Shown here: positions 7,487 through 15,451 of the stretch, piece after piece | How the letters are laid out: the number at the start of each line of letters is the position of its first letter | How positions within the stretch are numbered: position 1 is the first letter of the stretch | Assembly (NCBI GenBank): GCA_045631525.1 | Contig: JAZQUY010000020.1 | Span: 1-43,448, forward strand | Origin: SIG440 sp045631525 | GTDB lineage: Bacteria > Bacillota > Clostridia > Monoglobales > Monoglobaceae | Length of the DNA: 43,448 bases | Direction: 5' to 3' | Program-made: the position numbers and the translations under genes | The notes under the pieces: generated by a model | Databases searched by the model: none | The model's input: only the letters and a program-made list of their open reading frames with translations | What the model was told of the DNA's origin: nothing

Positions 7487-9511
7487 TTAATTGTTTTCTA
7501 TCTCGAAATATGCCGTGTCAGCCCGGAAAGGCTCATATTTCACGCCACCGCCGTCATAGAACTTTCCGAAGAACTCTACAAACTGAAGACGGTTTGTGTG
7601 AACATATGCACCAAGAAGATTTATTCCTATATTCAGCGTGTGTCCCACAACAAACACAATAGTGAATGCTATTGCACCAAAAATTCCGCCACCGAACATA
7701 CTTCCCATTTTGTTGAAGACATTTGCGATAACACCAGTTGCAAGACCAAGTGCCAGAAGTCTTGAATATGACAAAATATCACTTAGATAGCTTGTAACAC
7801 CATAAAGCTCATAAAGACCTTTAGCAAGCCTTTTCCCCGGATTTTTTGATGAACGTCCAGCAGTAAGTGCAATGCCGATAGCACCAAGAACCGCAACAAT
7901 AGCCGCCGCCTTGCCAACTGCACTCGGCAGAACGAAGCTTAAGTTTGTCATATCCACAAACATCTGCATCGAAAGAAGATACACAATTGCTCCACCAACC
8001 AGCATATACCAGAAGATTACATCATAAATTGCATCTTTCCACTGTTTTGTGCGAATAAGTGAATACAGTTTCATTCCAAGTCCTGCAAAAAGATGGATTA
8101 TACCAACAAAAAGTGAGAACACCAACATTCGCATCGGCTCATCCATAGGCGAAAACCACAGTGGCTTTATGACAACTTCCTTATTGAAAAATGTTCTTGC
8201 CACAACTTGAATCGCATCACCAAAGTATCCGCCAAACATCACGCCCCAGAATGTGGTTGAAATTCCGCAATATAGATACATCTTCAGGGATTTCTTCATA
8301 CCGGATTTCATTTTGGGGAACTTCCACAGTGCAAATCCACAAAGGAGAACCATCAAAAATCCGTAGGCTGCATCCGAAAGCATCAGTCCAAAAAGGAAAT
8401 AGTAGAAAACAGCCATTGCAGATGTGGGGTCAACCTCGCCACGTCCGGGAAGACTGAATGTTTCAAGCACACCCTCAAGAGGTGCCGCAAATCCATTGTT
8501 TTTAAGTGCAACCGGAACATCATCGCCATCAGCATCAGTAAACTCCACGGCAACATCAAGAGTAGCCGTCAATGCATTTTCCAGTTTTTCTGTATCTTTT
8601 TTGGGCAAATATCCGGTAAGACCAAACACACGTTTACTGTGGCCAAGCCTTTCTATCACCTGATATTTTTCAATACGCATATCAAAATAATCTACTATGA
8701 ACTTAAGGTCATCACGGTAAATCACCGACTCACCAATTTTTCTTTCATTTTCCGTCAGCTGCTTCTTCGCCTGTTTTATGCGTTCCTCGAACTCGGCTAT
8801 TTTTTCAGCCGGAGTGCCATCAACGTTGACCACAGGTGAAACCAGTCCCATATACCTGAGGACTTCCTCGCACTTTGCTGCAATTTCTTTGATGCACACA
8901 GCCATAACACAAGTCTGGTTCTCGCTTTGACTTACTATATCAAAATGCACATTTTCTTTAAGTTCCGCAAGTTCTTTCTTTTCGCAGCATTCATCAAAAT
9001 ATGTTTTCAAACTGTCAATATCATAGTTTTCAGAAAAAGTCCCCAAAAATGCGGTAGTCTTCTTTGTGCCAGAAAATCGCATGGAAACATCGAGACCTTT
9101 CCATGGGTTAAGCGCATCGATATTTGATGAAAGATTTATTATTTCTGATTTTAGGTCAGCAATTTCCTTTTCGAGTCCCACGATGTATGACGCTTTGCCA
9201 AGAATTTCGTCCCGACGCGATACATGACTTTCATATTCTTCATCAGACATCCTCTCAAGCCCCATAAGGGAAGAAAATAAGGATTTCTCCTCAGGAGAAT
9301 AACGTCCCAAGACCTCAAGAGCCTGCACGGCATCAGCCTTTGCTTTTTGAAACCTTGCCTGAAAAACAGCGGTTTCAACCTTTTCAAAACCATCGTCCGT
9401 ATCAAATGCTTTCACATCAATAACGCCAAGACGCTGCAATGTTTCAAGAATTTTCTTCCGGTCTTTAAGCAGGCCGAAGATATTAACCCTTGACATAGGC
9501 AAAACTGCCAT
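7487..9511 (-). CDS. ntpI: V/A-type ATPase subunit I (membrane stator, a-type)
   Basis: A 674-residue stator subunit carrying the two ion half-channels. Roughly residues 1-350 are the soluble arm with two coiled-coil stretches; from about 360 there are some seven membrane helices. LSYSRLLALGLATGVIANV holds the essential arginine facing the rotor glutamate, and GHTLNIGINLLGAYVHTNRLQFVEFFGKFY is the conserved last helix. AGGAGG precedes the ATG by 8 bases. The gene lies between ntpF and ntpK as in E. hirae. Confidence 0.95.
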   Translation of the reverse strand: MAVLPMSRVNIFGLLKDRKKILETLQRLGVIDVKAFDTDDGFEKVETAVFQARFQKAKADAVQALEVLGRYSPEEKSLFSSLMGLERMSDEEYESHVSRRDEILGKASYIVGLEKEIADLKSEIINLSSNIDALNPWKGLDVSMRFSGTKKTTAFLGTFSENYDIDSLKTYFDECCEKKELAELKENVHFDIVSQSENQTCVMAVCIKEIAAKCEEVLRYMGLVSPVVNVDGTPAEKIAEFEERIKQAKKQLTENERKIGESVIYRDDLKFIVDYFDMRIEKYQVIERLGHSKRVFGLTGYLPKKDTEKLENALTATLDVAVEFTDADGDDVPVALKNNGFAAPLEGVLETFSLPGRGEVDPTSAMAVFYYFLFGLMLSDAAYGFLMVLLCGFALWKFPKMKSGMKKSLKMYLYCGISTTFWGVMFGGYFGDAIQVVARTFFNKEVVIKPLWFSPMDEPMRMLVFSLFVGIIHLFAGLGMKLYSLIRTKQWKDAIYDVIFWYMLVGGAIVYLLSMQMFVDMTNLSFVLPSAVGKAAAIVAVLGAIGIALTAGRSSKNPGKRLAKGLYELYGVTSYLSDILSYSRLLALGLATGVIANVFNKMGSMFGGGIFGAIAFTIVFVVGHTLNIGINLLGAYVHTNRLQFVEFFGKFYDGGGVKYEPFRADTAYFEIENN

Positions 9512-9530
9512 TTATGCCACCTCCTATTTC

Positions 9531-9845
9531 TTAACAGGAAATCAATTTTTCCTTTACCAATTCAACTGCCTTTGAGGATTTGCTTTCAGCCAAAGCTTTG
9601 AGTTTATCAAGGTCACTTTCAAAGCCAAGTCTCGCCTTTTTGCTTTCTTCTTCTGCAGTCTTTATGCAAGCATCAACCGCATTTTTGAATTCAATTTCTC
9701 CATCGGCTTTTGCCGCTTTGATACACCTTTCACATTCGGTCCTTGCTGCATCAATTATATTCTGCGCACGTTTCGTTGCTTCACGCTCGGTTTGTTCCGC
9801 TCTTTGCTCTGCCTCGCGTATTTTTCCAACAGCATTTGTGCTCAT
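9531..9845 (-). CDS. ntpF: V/A-type ATPase small peripheral-stalk subunit (NtpF/AhaH)
   Basis: A 104-residue, almost entirely helical coiled-coil protein rich in A, E, K and R (KIREAEQRAEQTEREATKRA...). By composition, length and position as first gene of the operon it is the partner of subunit E in the peripheral stalk (subunit G/H, AhaH, NtpF). AAGGATG lies about 6 bases before the ATG. Sequence conservation in this family is low, so gene order carries much of the call. Confidence 0.85.
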   Translation of the reverse strand: MSTNAVGKIREAEQRAEQTEREATKRAQNIIDAARTECERCIKAAKADGEIEFKNAVDACIKTAEEESKKARLGFESDLDKLKALAESKSSKAVELVKEKLISC

Positions 9846-9893
9846 TTTTTCACATCCTTTTTATAGCAATTTTCATTTCGCAAATATGAAAAT

Positions 9894-9922
9894 ATTTTAC
9901 CATATTTTACATTTTGTGTCAA
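9894..9922 (-). promoter_or_regulatory. Promoter of the ntp ATPase operon
   Basis: On the minus strand TTGACA (9917-9922) and TAAAAT (9894-9899) are spaced 17 bases. It is the only strong promoter found upstream of ntpF and should give a leader of roughly 40 bases. Confidence 0.8.
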
Positions 9923-9966
9923 CTATATTTGCCATCTATTTTAACAAATAATATTCTACCATTATC

Positions 9967-9995
9967 TTGTAATTTTTATTCCATTATGATATACT
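9967..9995 (+). promoter_or_regulatory. Promoter of the yhaO-yhaN operon
   Basis: TTGTAA (9967-9972), a 17-base spacer and TATACT (9990-9995), about 30 bases before the ATG at 10027, diverging from the ATPase promoter. Confidence 0.7.
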
Positions 9996-10026
9996 TAAGG
10001 TACATTTTTTGAAAGGAGTATAAAGT

Positions 10027-11166
10027 ATGGACAGCATAAAAGTTTTACACTGTGCAGATTTTCATATCGGCGCATCACGTACCGGGCTGAAAGGTGCCCT
10101 TTTGTCAGGTAGCACTGAAATAAAAAATACTTTCTTCAGAGTGATTGACCTTTGCCAAAAAGAAGCTGTCGACTTTTTGCTCATTGCAGGGGATTTGTTT
10201 GACACACCTTTTCCCAGTGCAGAAACCGCATCCGAAATAATCCAGGCAATGTCAAATGTTCCGGATACAACAATTGCTATTTCACCAGGGAATCACGACT
10301 GTGCCTGCCCCGGAAGCTTTTATCTTAAGAATGATTTCCCCGACAATGTAGTTGTCTTTACCTCTTTTGCTGAATATTTTGACTTTCCTGAGAAAAAAGT
10401 GCGCCTTTTCGGTGCAGCTTTCACAGACCGGTTTGAACGAATTCCTCTACTCTCACAAAAGTTTGAAGTTCATCCTGCATTTATAAATCTTTGTGTTCTT
10501 CACGGAGACATAGTTTCAGGTCTCACTGAGAGTGTATACAACCCTATTTCCCAAAACTCCATTAAAGAAAGTGGCCTTGATTATCTGGCACTTGGCCACA
10601 TTCACAAACGCAGTGAAATCAAAAAAGCAGGTGACACCTTTTTCTCTTATAGCGGTTGTCCTGACGGCAAAGGCTTTGATGAGGATGGAAGCCGAGGAGT
10701 TTATATAGGCACTGTCAAAAAGGGACGCTGTGACCTTTCTTACACTGAGCTTTCATCAAGACAGTATATTTTTACAGAAACTGATGTTTCAAACTGTGAC
10801 ACATCTGCCGCAATTTCTTCAAAAATCATTGCACAATTAAAGAGCCAATTCCCTGAAACTTTTGATAAAAATCTTTACAGGATTTCTTTGACGGGCGAAG
10901 TTGATTTCAGCTTTTCGCCAAACATTTCTCAGATTGAAACTACCCTGGCGGAAGTTCTGGAATATGCCAAGGTAAATGACTGTACAGAATTTCAGGTAAA
11001 AGACATAGAAAAAATTGCTTCAGAAAGCACTCTGCGCGGAATTTTTGCTCAAAAAATGCTTGAGCTTTCTGAAAATGCAAATCCTGAAGATGCTGTCACA
11101 TATCGTTCTGCGCTTAAATTGGGGCTAAAAGCTTTTGAAAGCGAGGTGACCCTTGGTGCTAATTAA
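10027..11166 (+). CDS. YhaO-like calcineurin-type phosphoesterase (DNA repair nuclease, SbcD/Mre11 family)
   Basis: A 379-residue metallophosphoesterase. The family metal-binding motifs are all present in order: ADFHIG (D11, H13), LIAGDLFD, SPGNHD, VLHGDI and LGHIHKRS. Proteins of this type cut DNA ends and work with an SMC-like ATPase partner. Pairing with a YhaN-like gene and the length point to the YhaO branch rather than classical SbcD. GAAAGGAG lies 7 bases before the ATG. The next gene starts inside its last codons. A role in DNA end processing is inferred from the family; no substrate can be read from the sequence. Confidence 0.88.
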   Translation: MDSIKVLHCADFHIGASRTGLKGALLSGSTEIKNTFFRVIDLCQKEAVDFLLIAGDLFDTPFPSAETASEIIQAMSNVPDTTIAISPGNHDCACPGSFYLKNDFPDNVVVFTSFAEYFDFPEKKVRLFGAAFTDRFERIPLLSQKFEVHPAFINLCVLHGDIVSGLTESVYNPISQNSIKESGLDYLALGHIHKRSEIKKAGDTFFSYSGCPDGKGFDEDGSRGVYIGTVKKGRCDLSYTELSSRQYIFTETDVSNCDTSAAISSKIIAQLKSQFPETFDKNLYRISLTGEVDFSFSPNISQIETTLAEVLEYAKVNDCTEFQVKDIEKIASESTLRGIFAQKMLELSENANPEDAVTYRSALKLGLKAFESEVTLGAN

Positions 11167-13510
11167 AAAAATCGACATTGAAAACTTTGGAAAATTCAGT
11201 GGAAAAAGCATAGACTTCTCGCCAGACTTCAACCTGATTTTCGGCAAAAATGAAGACGGAAAATCAACTCTCATGGCATTCATCAAAATGATATTTTATG
11301 GAAACAGCAGCAAGGGCGGTGCTGATATTTCAAAAAACATCCGAAAAAAATATTCACCTTGGAATGGTTCTCCCATGTCAGGTGCTATTGAGATTGAAAC
11401 AAGTGATGGCAATTTCAGAATCCACAAGGAATTTAAAAAAACCTCTGCCAGCGACAAGGTAACTGTTTTAAATCTTGATATCGGCGAAAAACAGCCGCAG
11501 CTTGCCACTTCAGAAATTGGTGAGACATTTTTTGATATGGAACTCGGCGAATTTGAACGCAGCGTCTTTATTGAAAACTTCGGAGGATTCACTTCGGATG
11601 CTGCAGGGGACAGCCTTGCGATGCGCATTTCAAATCTTTCCGTCACAGGCGATGAAAATTTCTCACAAAACGCCGTTATACAGCGAATTTCATCTGCAAA
11701 AGAAGAACTGATTTCAAAAAGTGGCAAAAAAGGTTTTCTTGTTGATGCAAATGCCCGTCTTGAAAAACTTGAAGCCCAGCTTGAAACATTTTACGCTGAA
11801 AGCAAAGCACAGTTTTCACTTATGACGGATATAAATACACTTAAAAGTGAAATATCAGATATAGAAAGTTCACTTGAAAACATTTCACTCATGGAAAAAA
11901 GAAAATATGCCGAAAAAGAACTTTCCATTCTTGTGGCTCTACTTGAAAAGCTTGAAAAAAAGCAGGAAACTCTTGACGTTCTTGAAAAATTTTTTCCTGA
12001 TTCAGGCGACTTACAGTCATTTATCGCTCAAGGCAAGGAACTCAAAAAACAGATTGATGATAGTTTTTTATCATCCCAAAATGCTTATGAATCAATCCCC
12101 GACAGCGTGTATATCCACCTTCATGACCTTGAACAAAAATCAGAGATTTGTGACCGCGATAATGTTTTTTTAACTAACAACATAATCCCTGCAAGAAAAA
12201 ATTTTGAAAAAGTTTTAAGCCTCTGTAAGAAAAAAAGAACACTTGCGGCATTCTCGGTTCTCACTCTGTCTGCAGTTTTGGGCATAGGAAGCCTGTTTGT
12301 TTTTAAATTTTACGTTGCTCTCGCACTCTGTTTTGCGGGCATCGTAGCTTTTTCAGCTATTTTCCTGAAAAACGCCACAAAGCTTTTTAAGAATATTTCA
12401 GTAAGACTTGCAAAACAAGAGTTTGAAAATAGTCTCTTGCTTCTTTCCTTTTACAGCGAAGACCTTAAAAACACTTCTGTTGACGAAATAAAGGCCAGAA
12501 TTGAAGCCCAAAAATCAACACTTGAAGCCGAGATTTATGGAATACTTGAAGCAAATAAATGCTGTACAGTTGAAGAGCTTAAATCCAAAACCGTATCAAA
12601 TCAAAATTCCTACCTTGCATCCGTTCTTGGTGAAACAAATAAGCTTAAACAAACATTTGCCTTGAATGTATCAAAGTTCAAGGAAGTCACTGATTTCAAT
12701 GAGGCGAGGTCATTCTTTGACGAAATATGCAAGCTTTCAGAAAACCTCCAAGGCCTTTCTGCAGAAATAAAAACTCTTGCTGTTTCTGCAGGAACAACCG
12801 ACACGAATTTGGATGCCGTAAAAAAACAATTTGAGTCCGTTAACGAATTTTTGGAAGGCTCTCCCCACTACAATGTGGATTGTGCAGACGCCGATAAACT
12901 TAAGTCCATTCTTCAGGAAAAGCGAAATCTTCTTGGTGAACTTCAAAGCAAGGTTGTGCCTCCAAATCAGGATGAGCATAAGTTGTTGGCTCTCATTTCG
13001 GAAACCCAGGCTGAAATCAGTAAGTTTACGGAACGCTATGACGCCCTCTCTCTTGCGGATAATGCACTGGAAATGGCAATAAGTGAAATGAACAAGGGAC
13101 TTGGTTCACACCTGAGCAAAAAAACAGGTGAATATCTTAGCAAGCTGTCAAGCGGAAAATACAGCGATGTTCTGGTGAGCCGTGATTTAAATGTAGAAGC
13201 CCGCAGCAATCTATCTGATGGTTATCACGAATGGAAGTTTTTAAGTTCAGGAGCTATCGACAGAACTTATCTTGCTCTTCGCCTTGCATCAACGGATATT
13301 TGTGCCGAAAAGCACAATCCTCTACCGCTTTTTATGGACGATATTCTTGCTCAGTATGATGACGAAAGCTGTCTTGACACCCTCAGATTTCTTAAAGATT
13401 ATCTCAAGAATTCAGGCTCGGTTTCGCAGGTTTTCTTTTTTACCTGTCACAAGCACATTCAAAAAATGATTGTTGAAATTTTTGATAATCCAAACCAGAT
13501 TACACTATGA
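11156..13510 (+). CDS. YhaN-like SMC/Rad50-type ATPase with membrane segment
   Basis: A 784-residue ATPase. Walker A GKNEDGKST is at residues 30-38; long coiled coils follow; near the middle (about 360-405) two hydrophobic helices (AAFSVLTLSAVLGIGSLFVF and YVALALCFAGIVAFSAIF) break the coil; the C-terminus carries the signature LSSGAIDRTYLALRLA and Walker B PLFMDDILAQYDD. This split head with a membrane hairpin is the YhaN architecture, distinct from cytosolic SbcC. GAGGTGA fits GTG 11156 (6 bases) better than TTG 11153, so the protein starts MLIKKIDIENFGKF, overlapping yhaO by 11 bases. It probably forms a membrane-tethered nuclease-ATPase complex with the upstream protein. Confidence 0.88.
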   Translation: MLIKKIDIENFGKFSGKSIDFSPDFNLIFGKNEDGKSTLMAFIKMIFYGNSSKGGADISKNIRKKYSPWNGSPMSGAIEIETSDGNFRIHKEFKKTSASDKVTVLNLDIGEKQPQLATSEIGETFFDMELGEFERSVFIENFGGFTSDAAGDSLAMRISNLSVTGDENFSQNAVIQRISSAKEELISKSGKKGFLVDANARLEKLEAQLETFYAESKAQFSLMTDINTLKSEISDIESSLENISLMEKRKYAEKELSILVALLEKLEKKQETLDVLEKFFPDSGDLQSFIAQGKELKKQIDDSFLSSQNAYESIPDSVYIHLHDLEQKSEICDRDNVFLTNNIIPARKNFEKVLSLCKKKRTLAAFSVLTLSAVLGIGSLFVFKFYVALALCFAGIVAFSAIFLKNATKLFKNISVRLAKQEFENSLLLLSFYSEDLKNTSVDEIKARIEAQKSTLEAEIYGILEANKCCTVEELKSKTVSNQNSYLASVLGETNKLKQTFALNVSKFKEVTDFNEARSFFDEICKLSENLQGLSAEIKTLAVSAGTTDTNLDAVKKQFESVNEFLEGSPHYNVDCADADKLKSILQEKRNLLGELQSKVVPPNQDEHKLLALISETQAEISKFTERYDALSLADNALEMAISEMNKGLGSHLSKKTGEYLSKLSSGKYSDVLVSRDLNVEARSNLSDGYHEWKFLSSGAIDRTYLALRLASTDICAEKHNPLPLFMDDILAQYDDESCLDTLRFLKDYLKNSGSVSQVFFFTCHKHIQKMIVEIFDNPNQITL

Positions 13511-13527
13511 GAAAGAAGGAATTTTCT

Positions 13528-14133
13528 ATGACAATAACTTACGAACTCGGCGATGCACTCTATGTCAATGTTACCAATCGCTGCAGCAATGATTGTATTT
13601 TTTGTGTAAGAAACAATCACGATGACGTGAACGGAAAGGACAATCTTTGGCTTGACCGTGAGCCCACTATCGATGAAATTAAAGAAGATTTCAAAACCCG
13701 TGACCTTTCAAAATATAGTTGTATTGTATTTTGCGGTTATGGTGAACCACTTATGAGATTTGAAACTTGCATTGAAATTGCAAGTTGGCTCAAAAAACAA
13801 TGCCCCGACCTCCCCATCCGTATAAACACAAATGGTCAGGCAAATATGATTGAAAAACGTGATGTCACACCTCTTTTCGAGGGACTGATTGACACCGTTT
13901 CAATCAGCCTTAATGCATCAAATTCGAAACGCTATGATGAAATCTGCCAAAGCATTTTTGGCGAGGAGGCTTTTGAAGGAATTCAGGAATTCGCACGTCT
14001 TGCAAAGCGTTTTGTCCCGAAGGTTGTTTTTTCAATAGTTGACCACGATATTTCAAAAGAAGAAATCGAAATCTGCCGTAGTATAGCAGAAAATTGCGGT
14101 GTCGATTTCAGGATTCGTGAATATATTGAATAA
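13528..14133 (+). CDS. Radical SAM protein, TatD-linked type (TIGR04038-like)
   Basis: About 201 residues. The N-terminus ALYVNVTNRCSNDCIFCVR carries the CxxxCxxC motif that holds the [4Fe-4S] cluster of radical SAM enzymes, followed by CGYGEPLMRF (the GGE-like SAM-binding motif) and INTNGQAN. Short size and the NLWLDREPT segment resemble the family usually fused to or next to TatD nucleases; here no tatD is adjacent, but a phosphoesterase/ATPase pair is. The frame opens at ATG 13507, overlapping yhaN, but AGAAGGA is spaced for ATG 13528. The reaction catalysed by this family is not known. Confidence 0.8.
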   Translation: MTITYELGDALYVNVTNRCSNDCIFCVRNNHDDVNGKDNLWLDREPTIDEIKEDFKTRDLSKYSCIVFCGYGEPLMRFETCIEIASWLKKQCPDLPIRINTNGQANMIEKRDVTPLFEGLIDTVSISLNASNSKRYDEICQSIFGEEAFEGIQEFARLAKRFVPKVVFSIVDHDISKEEIEICRSIAENCGVDFRIREYIE

Positions 14134-14177
14134 GACCCACAAAAAATATACTAAATTTACCGAAAGGTGCTGATAAA

Positions 14178-15080
14178 ATGAGTTCCGACTCATTCGATAT
14201 TAAACCTGTCACCTTAAGTGACAAACCACTCTTTGATAAATATTTCAAAAATTCCACCTTTATGAACTCCGACTTTACTTTCACAAACCTTTTTATGTGG
14301 AAAAAAGCTTACAATATACGCTTCGCAGAAATATCAAACTGCCTTTGCATTTTTTTCAGGTATGGAAATTCACCCGAAAGTGTGACTTTTCCATTGGGAA
14401 AGGACCCCGAAATTGCGCTTGATAAAATTATAAGCTTTTTTGCATCAACCCATACACCCTTTATTCTCCGTCTTTTCAGCAGGGAACAAAAAAGTCTTGT
14501 AAAACATTTCTTCCCTGATGTCTTTAATTTTGAAAAGGATTTGTCGAATTCAGATTATGTATATAAAACCTCTGACCTTATTGAACTTCCTGGTCAGCGT
14601 TATCACGCAAAGCGAAACCATATAAACAAATTCAAGTCCCTTTATGACTTTCAGTACAGACCCCTTGATCCAAGCGATAAAGCTGAGTGCAAAGAAATGT
14701 TCTGTCACTGGTGCAACACGAAAATAGGAAAAATTGATAACATCGGCGAACAGCTTGATGCCGTGGGTACACTCCTTGACAACTGGGAAAGCCTTGATAT
14801 TTCAGCAGGGGGCATTTTTGTTGACGGAAAGATGGTTGCTTTCAGTTTCGGAGAAGTTCTCAATCACAACAAATCAATGGCAGTAATCCACTTAGAACAC
14901 GCAAACACAGATTTTCAGGGAAGCTTTGCTATGATTAATCAACAGTTTGCCATGAATAAATGGTCTGATTTTCAGTTTATAAACCGCGAGGAAGATATGG
15001 GGCTTGAGGGCCTTAGAAAAGCTAAAAAATCATATTATCCCGTATTTATGGTAGAAAAATATACGGCTGTCCCAAAATAA
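14178..15080 (+). CDS. DUF2156 family protein (phosphatidylglycerol lysyltransferase-like, GNAT fold)
   Basis: A 300-residue protein with a doubled acyltransferase-like fold. The segments YHAKRNHINKF, NHNKSMAVIHLEHA and the C-terminal FINREEDMGLEGLRKAKKSYYPVFMVEKY are typical of DUF2156, the soluble domain shared with MprF-type lysyl-PG synthases. No membrane helices are present, so it is not a complete MprF; aminoacyl-tRNA-dependent transfer is possible but unproven for stand-alone members. GAAAGGTG precedes the ATG. It lies 44 bases downstream of the radical SAM gene and may share its transcript. Confidence 0.85.
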   Translation: MSSDSFDIKPVTLSDKPLFDKYFKNSTFMNSDFTFTNLFMWKKAYNIRFAEISNCLCIFFRYGNSPESVTFPLGKDPEIALDKIISFFASTHTPFILRLFSREQKSLVKHFFPDVFNFEKDLSNSDYVYKTSDLIELPGQRYHAKRNHINKFKSLYDFQYRPLDPSDKAECKEMFCHWCNTKIGKIDNIGEQLDAVGTLLDNWESLDISAGGIFVDGKMVAFSFGEVLNHNKSMAVIHLEHANTDFQGSFAMINQQFAMNKWSDFQFINREEDMGLEGLRKAKKSYYPVFMVEKYTAVPK

Positions 15081-15144
15081 CAGTAATAAATTTCCACTTT
15101 CTGTATATTCTTTAATGTAAGTAATTTACAGGAGTGGATTTTTT

Positions 15145-15414
15145 ATGGTTTTTGATACTATGTCAATCTTAGCATACGCTTTGGGACTTTTGTTTTTGTA
15201 TGTTTTTTGCAGAATTTTTATAAAACCTATAAAATGGCTTTTAAAATGTCTTGCAAATGGTATAATTGGAAGCATTTTTTTGTCCATTGTAAACTTCATG
15301 GGAGGCTTTGCAGGAATTTTTGTAGTAATAAACCCCTTTACCTCTCTGCTTTCAGGCTTTTTGGGAATCCCAGGCGTAATTATGGTAGCACTTGTTCAAT
15401 ATCTTTTGAAATGA
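15145..15414 (+). CDS. Pro-sigma-K processing inhibitor BofA family protein
   Basis: An 89-residue membrane protein: a first helix at about 5-22, a basic KPIKWLLK segment, then two further hydrophobic stretches with the conserved NFMGGFAG and INPFTSLLSGFLGIPGV motifs that define BofA. In Bacillus BofA sits in the outer forespore membrane and holds SpoIVFB inactive until the SpoIVB signal. Its presence suggests a sporulating lineage, although BofA-like proteins also occur in Clostridia with a different sigma-K control. CAGGAGTGG precedes the ATG by 7 bases. Confidence 0.88.
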   Translation: MVFDTMSILAYALGLLFLYVFCRIFIKPIKWLLKCLANGIIGSIFLSIVNFMGGFAGIFVVINPFTSLLSGFLGIPGVIMVALVQYLLK

Positions 15415-15451
15415 AAAAATATCCCCGCAATATTGCGAGGATATTTTTATT
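15415..15451. terminator. Bidirectional terminator between bofA and the UPF0182 gene
   Basis: AAATATCC...GGATATTT with inner CGCAATATTGCG forms a near-perfect stem directly after the bofA stop. An A run on the left and a T run on the right let it serve both converging transcripts; the UPF0182 stop lies at its right edge. Confidence 0.8.
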
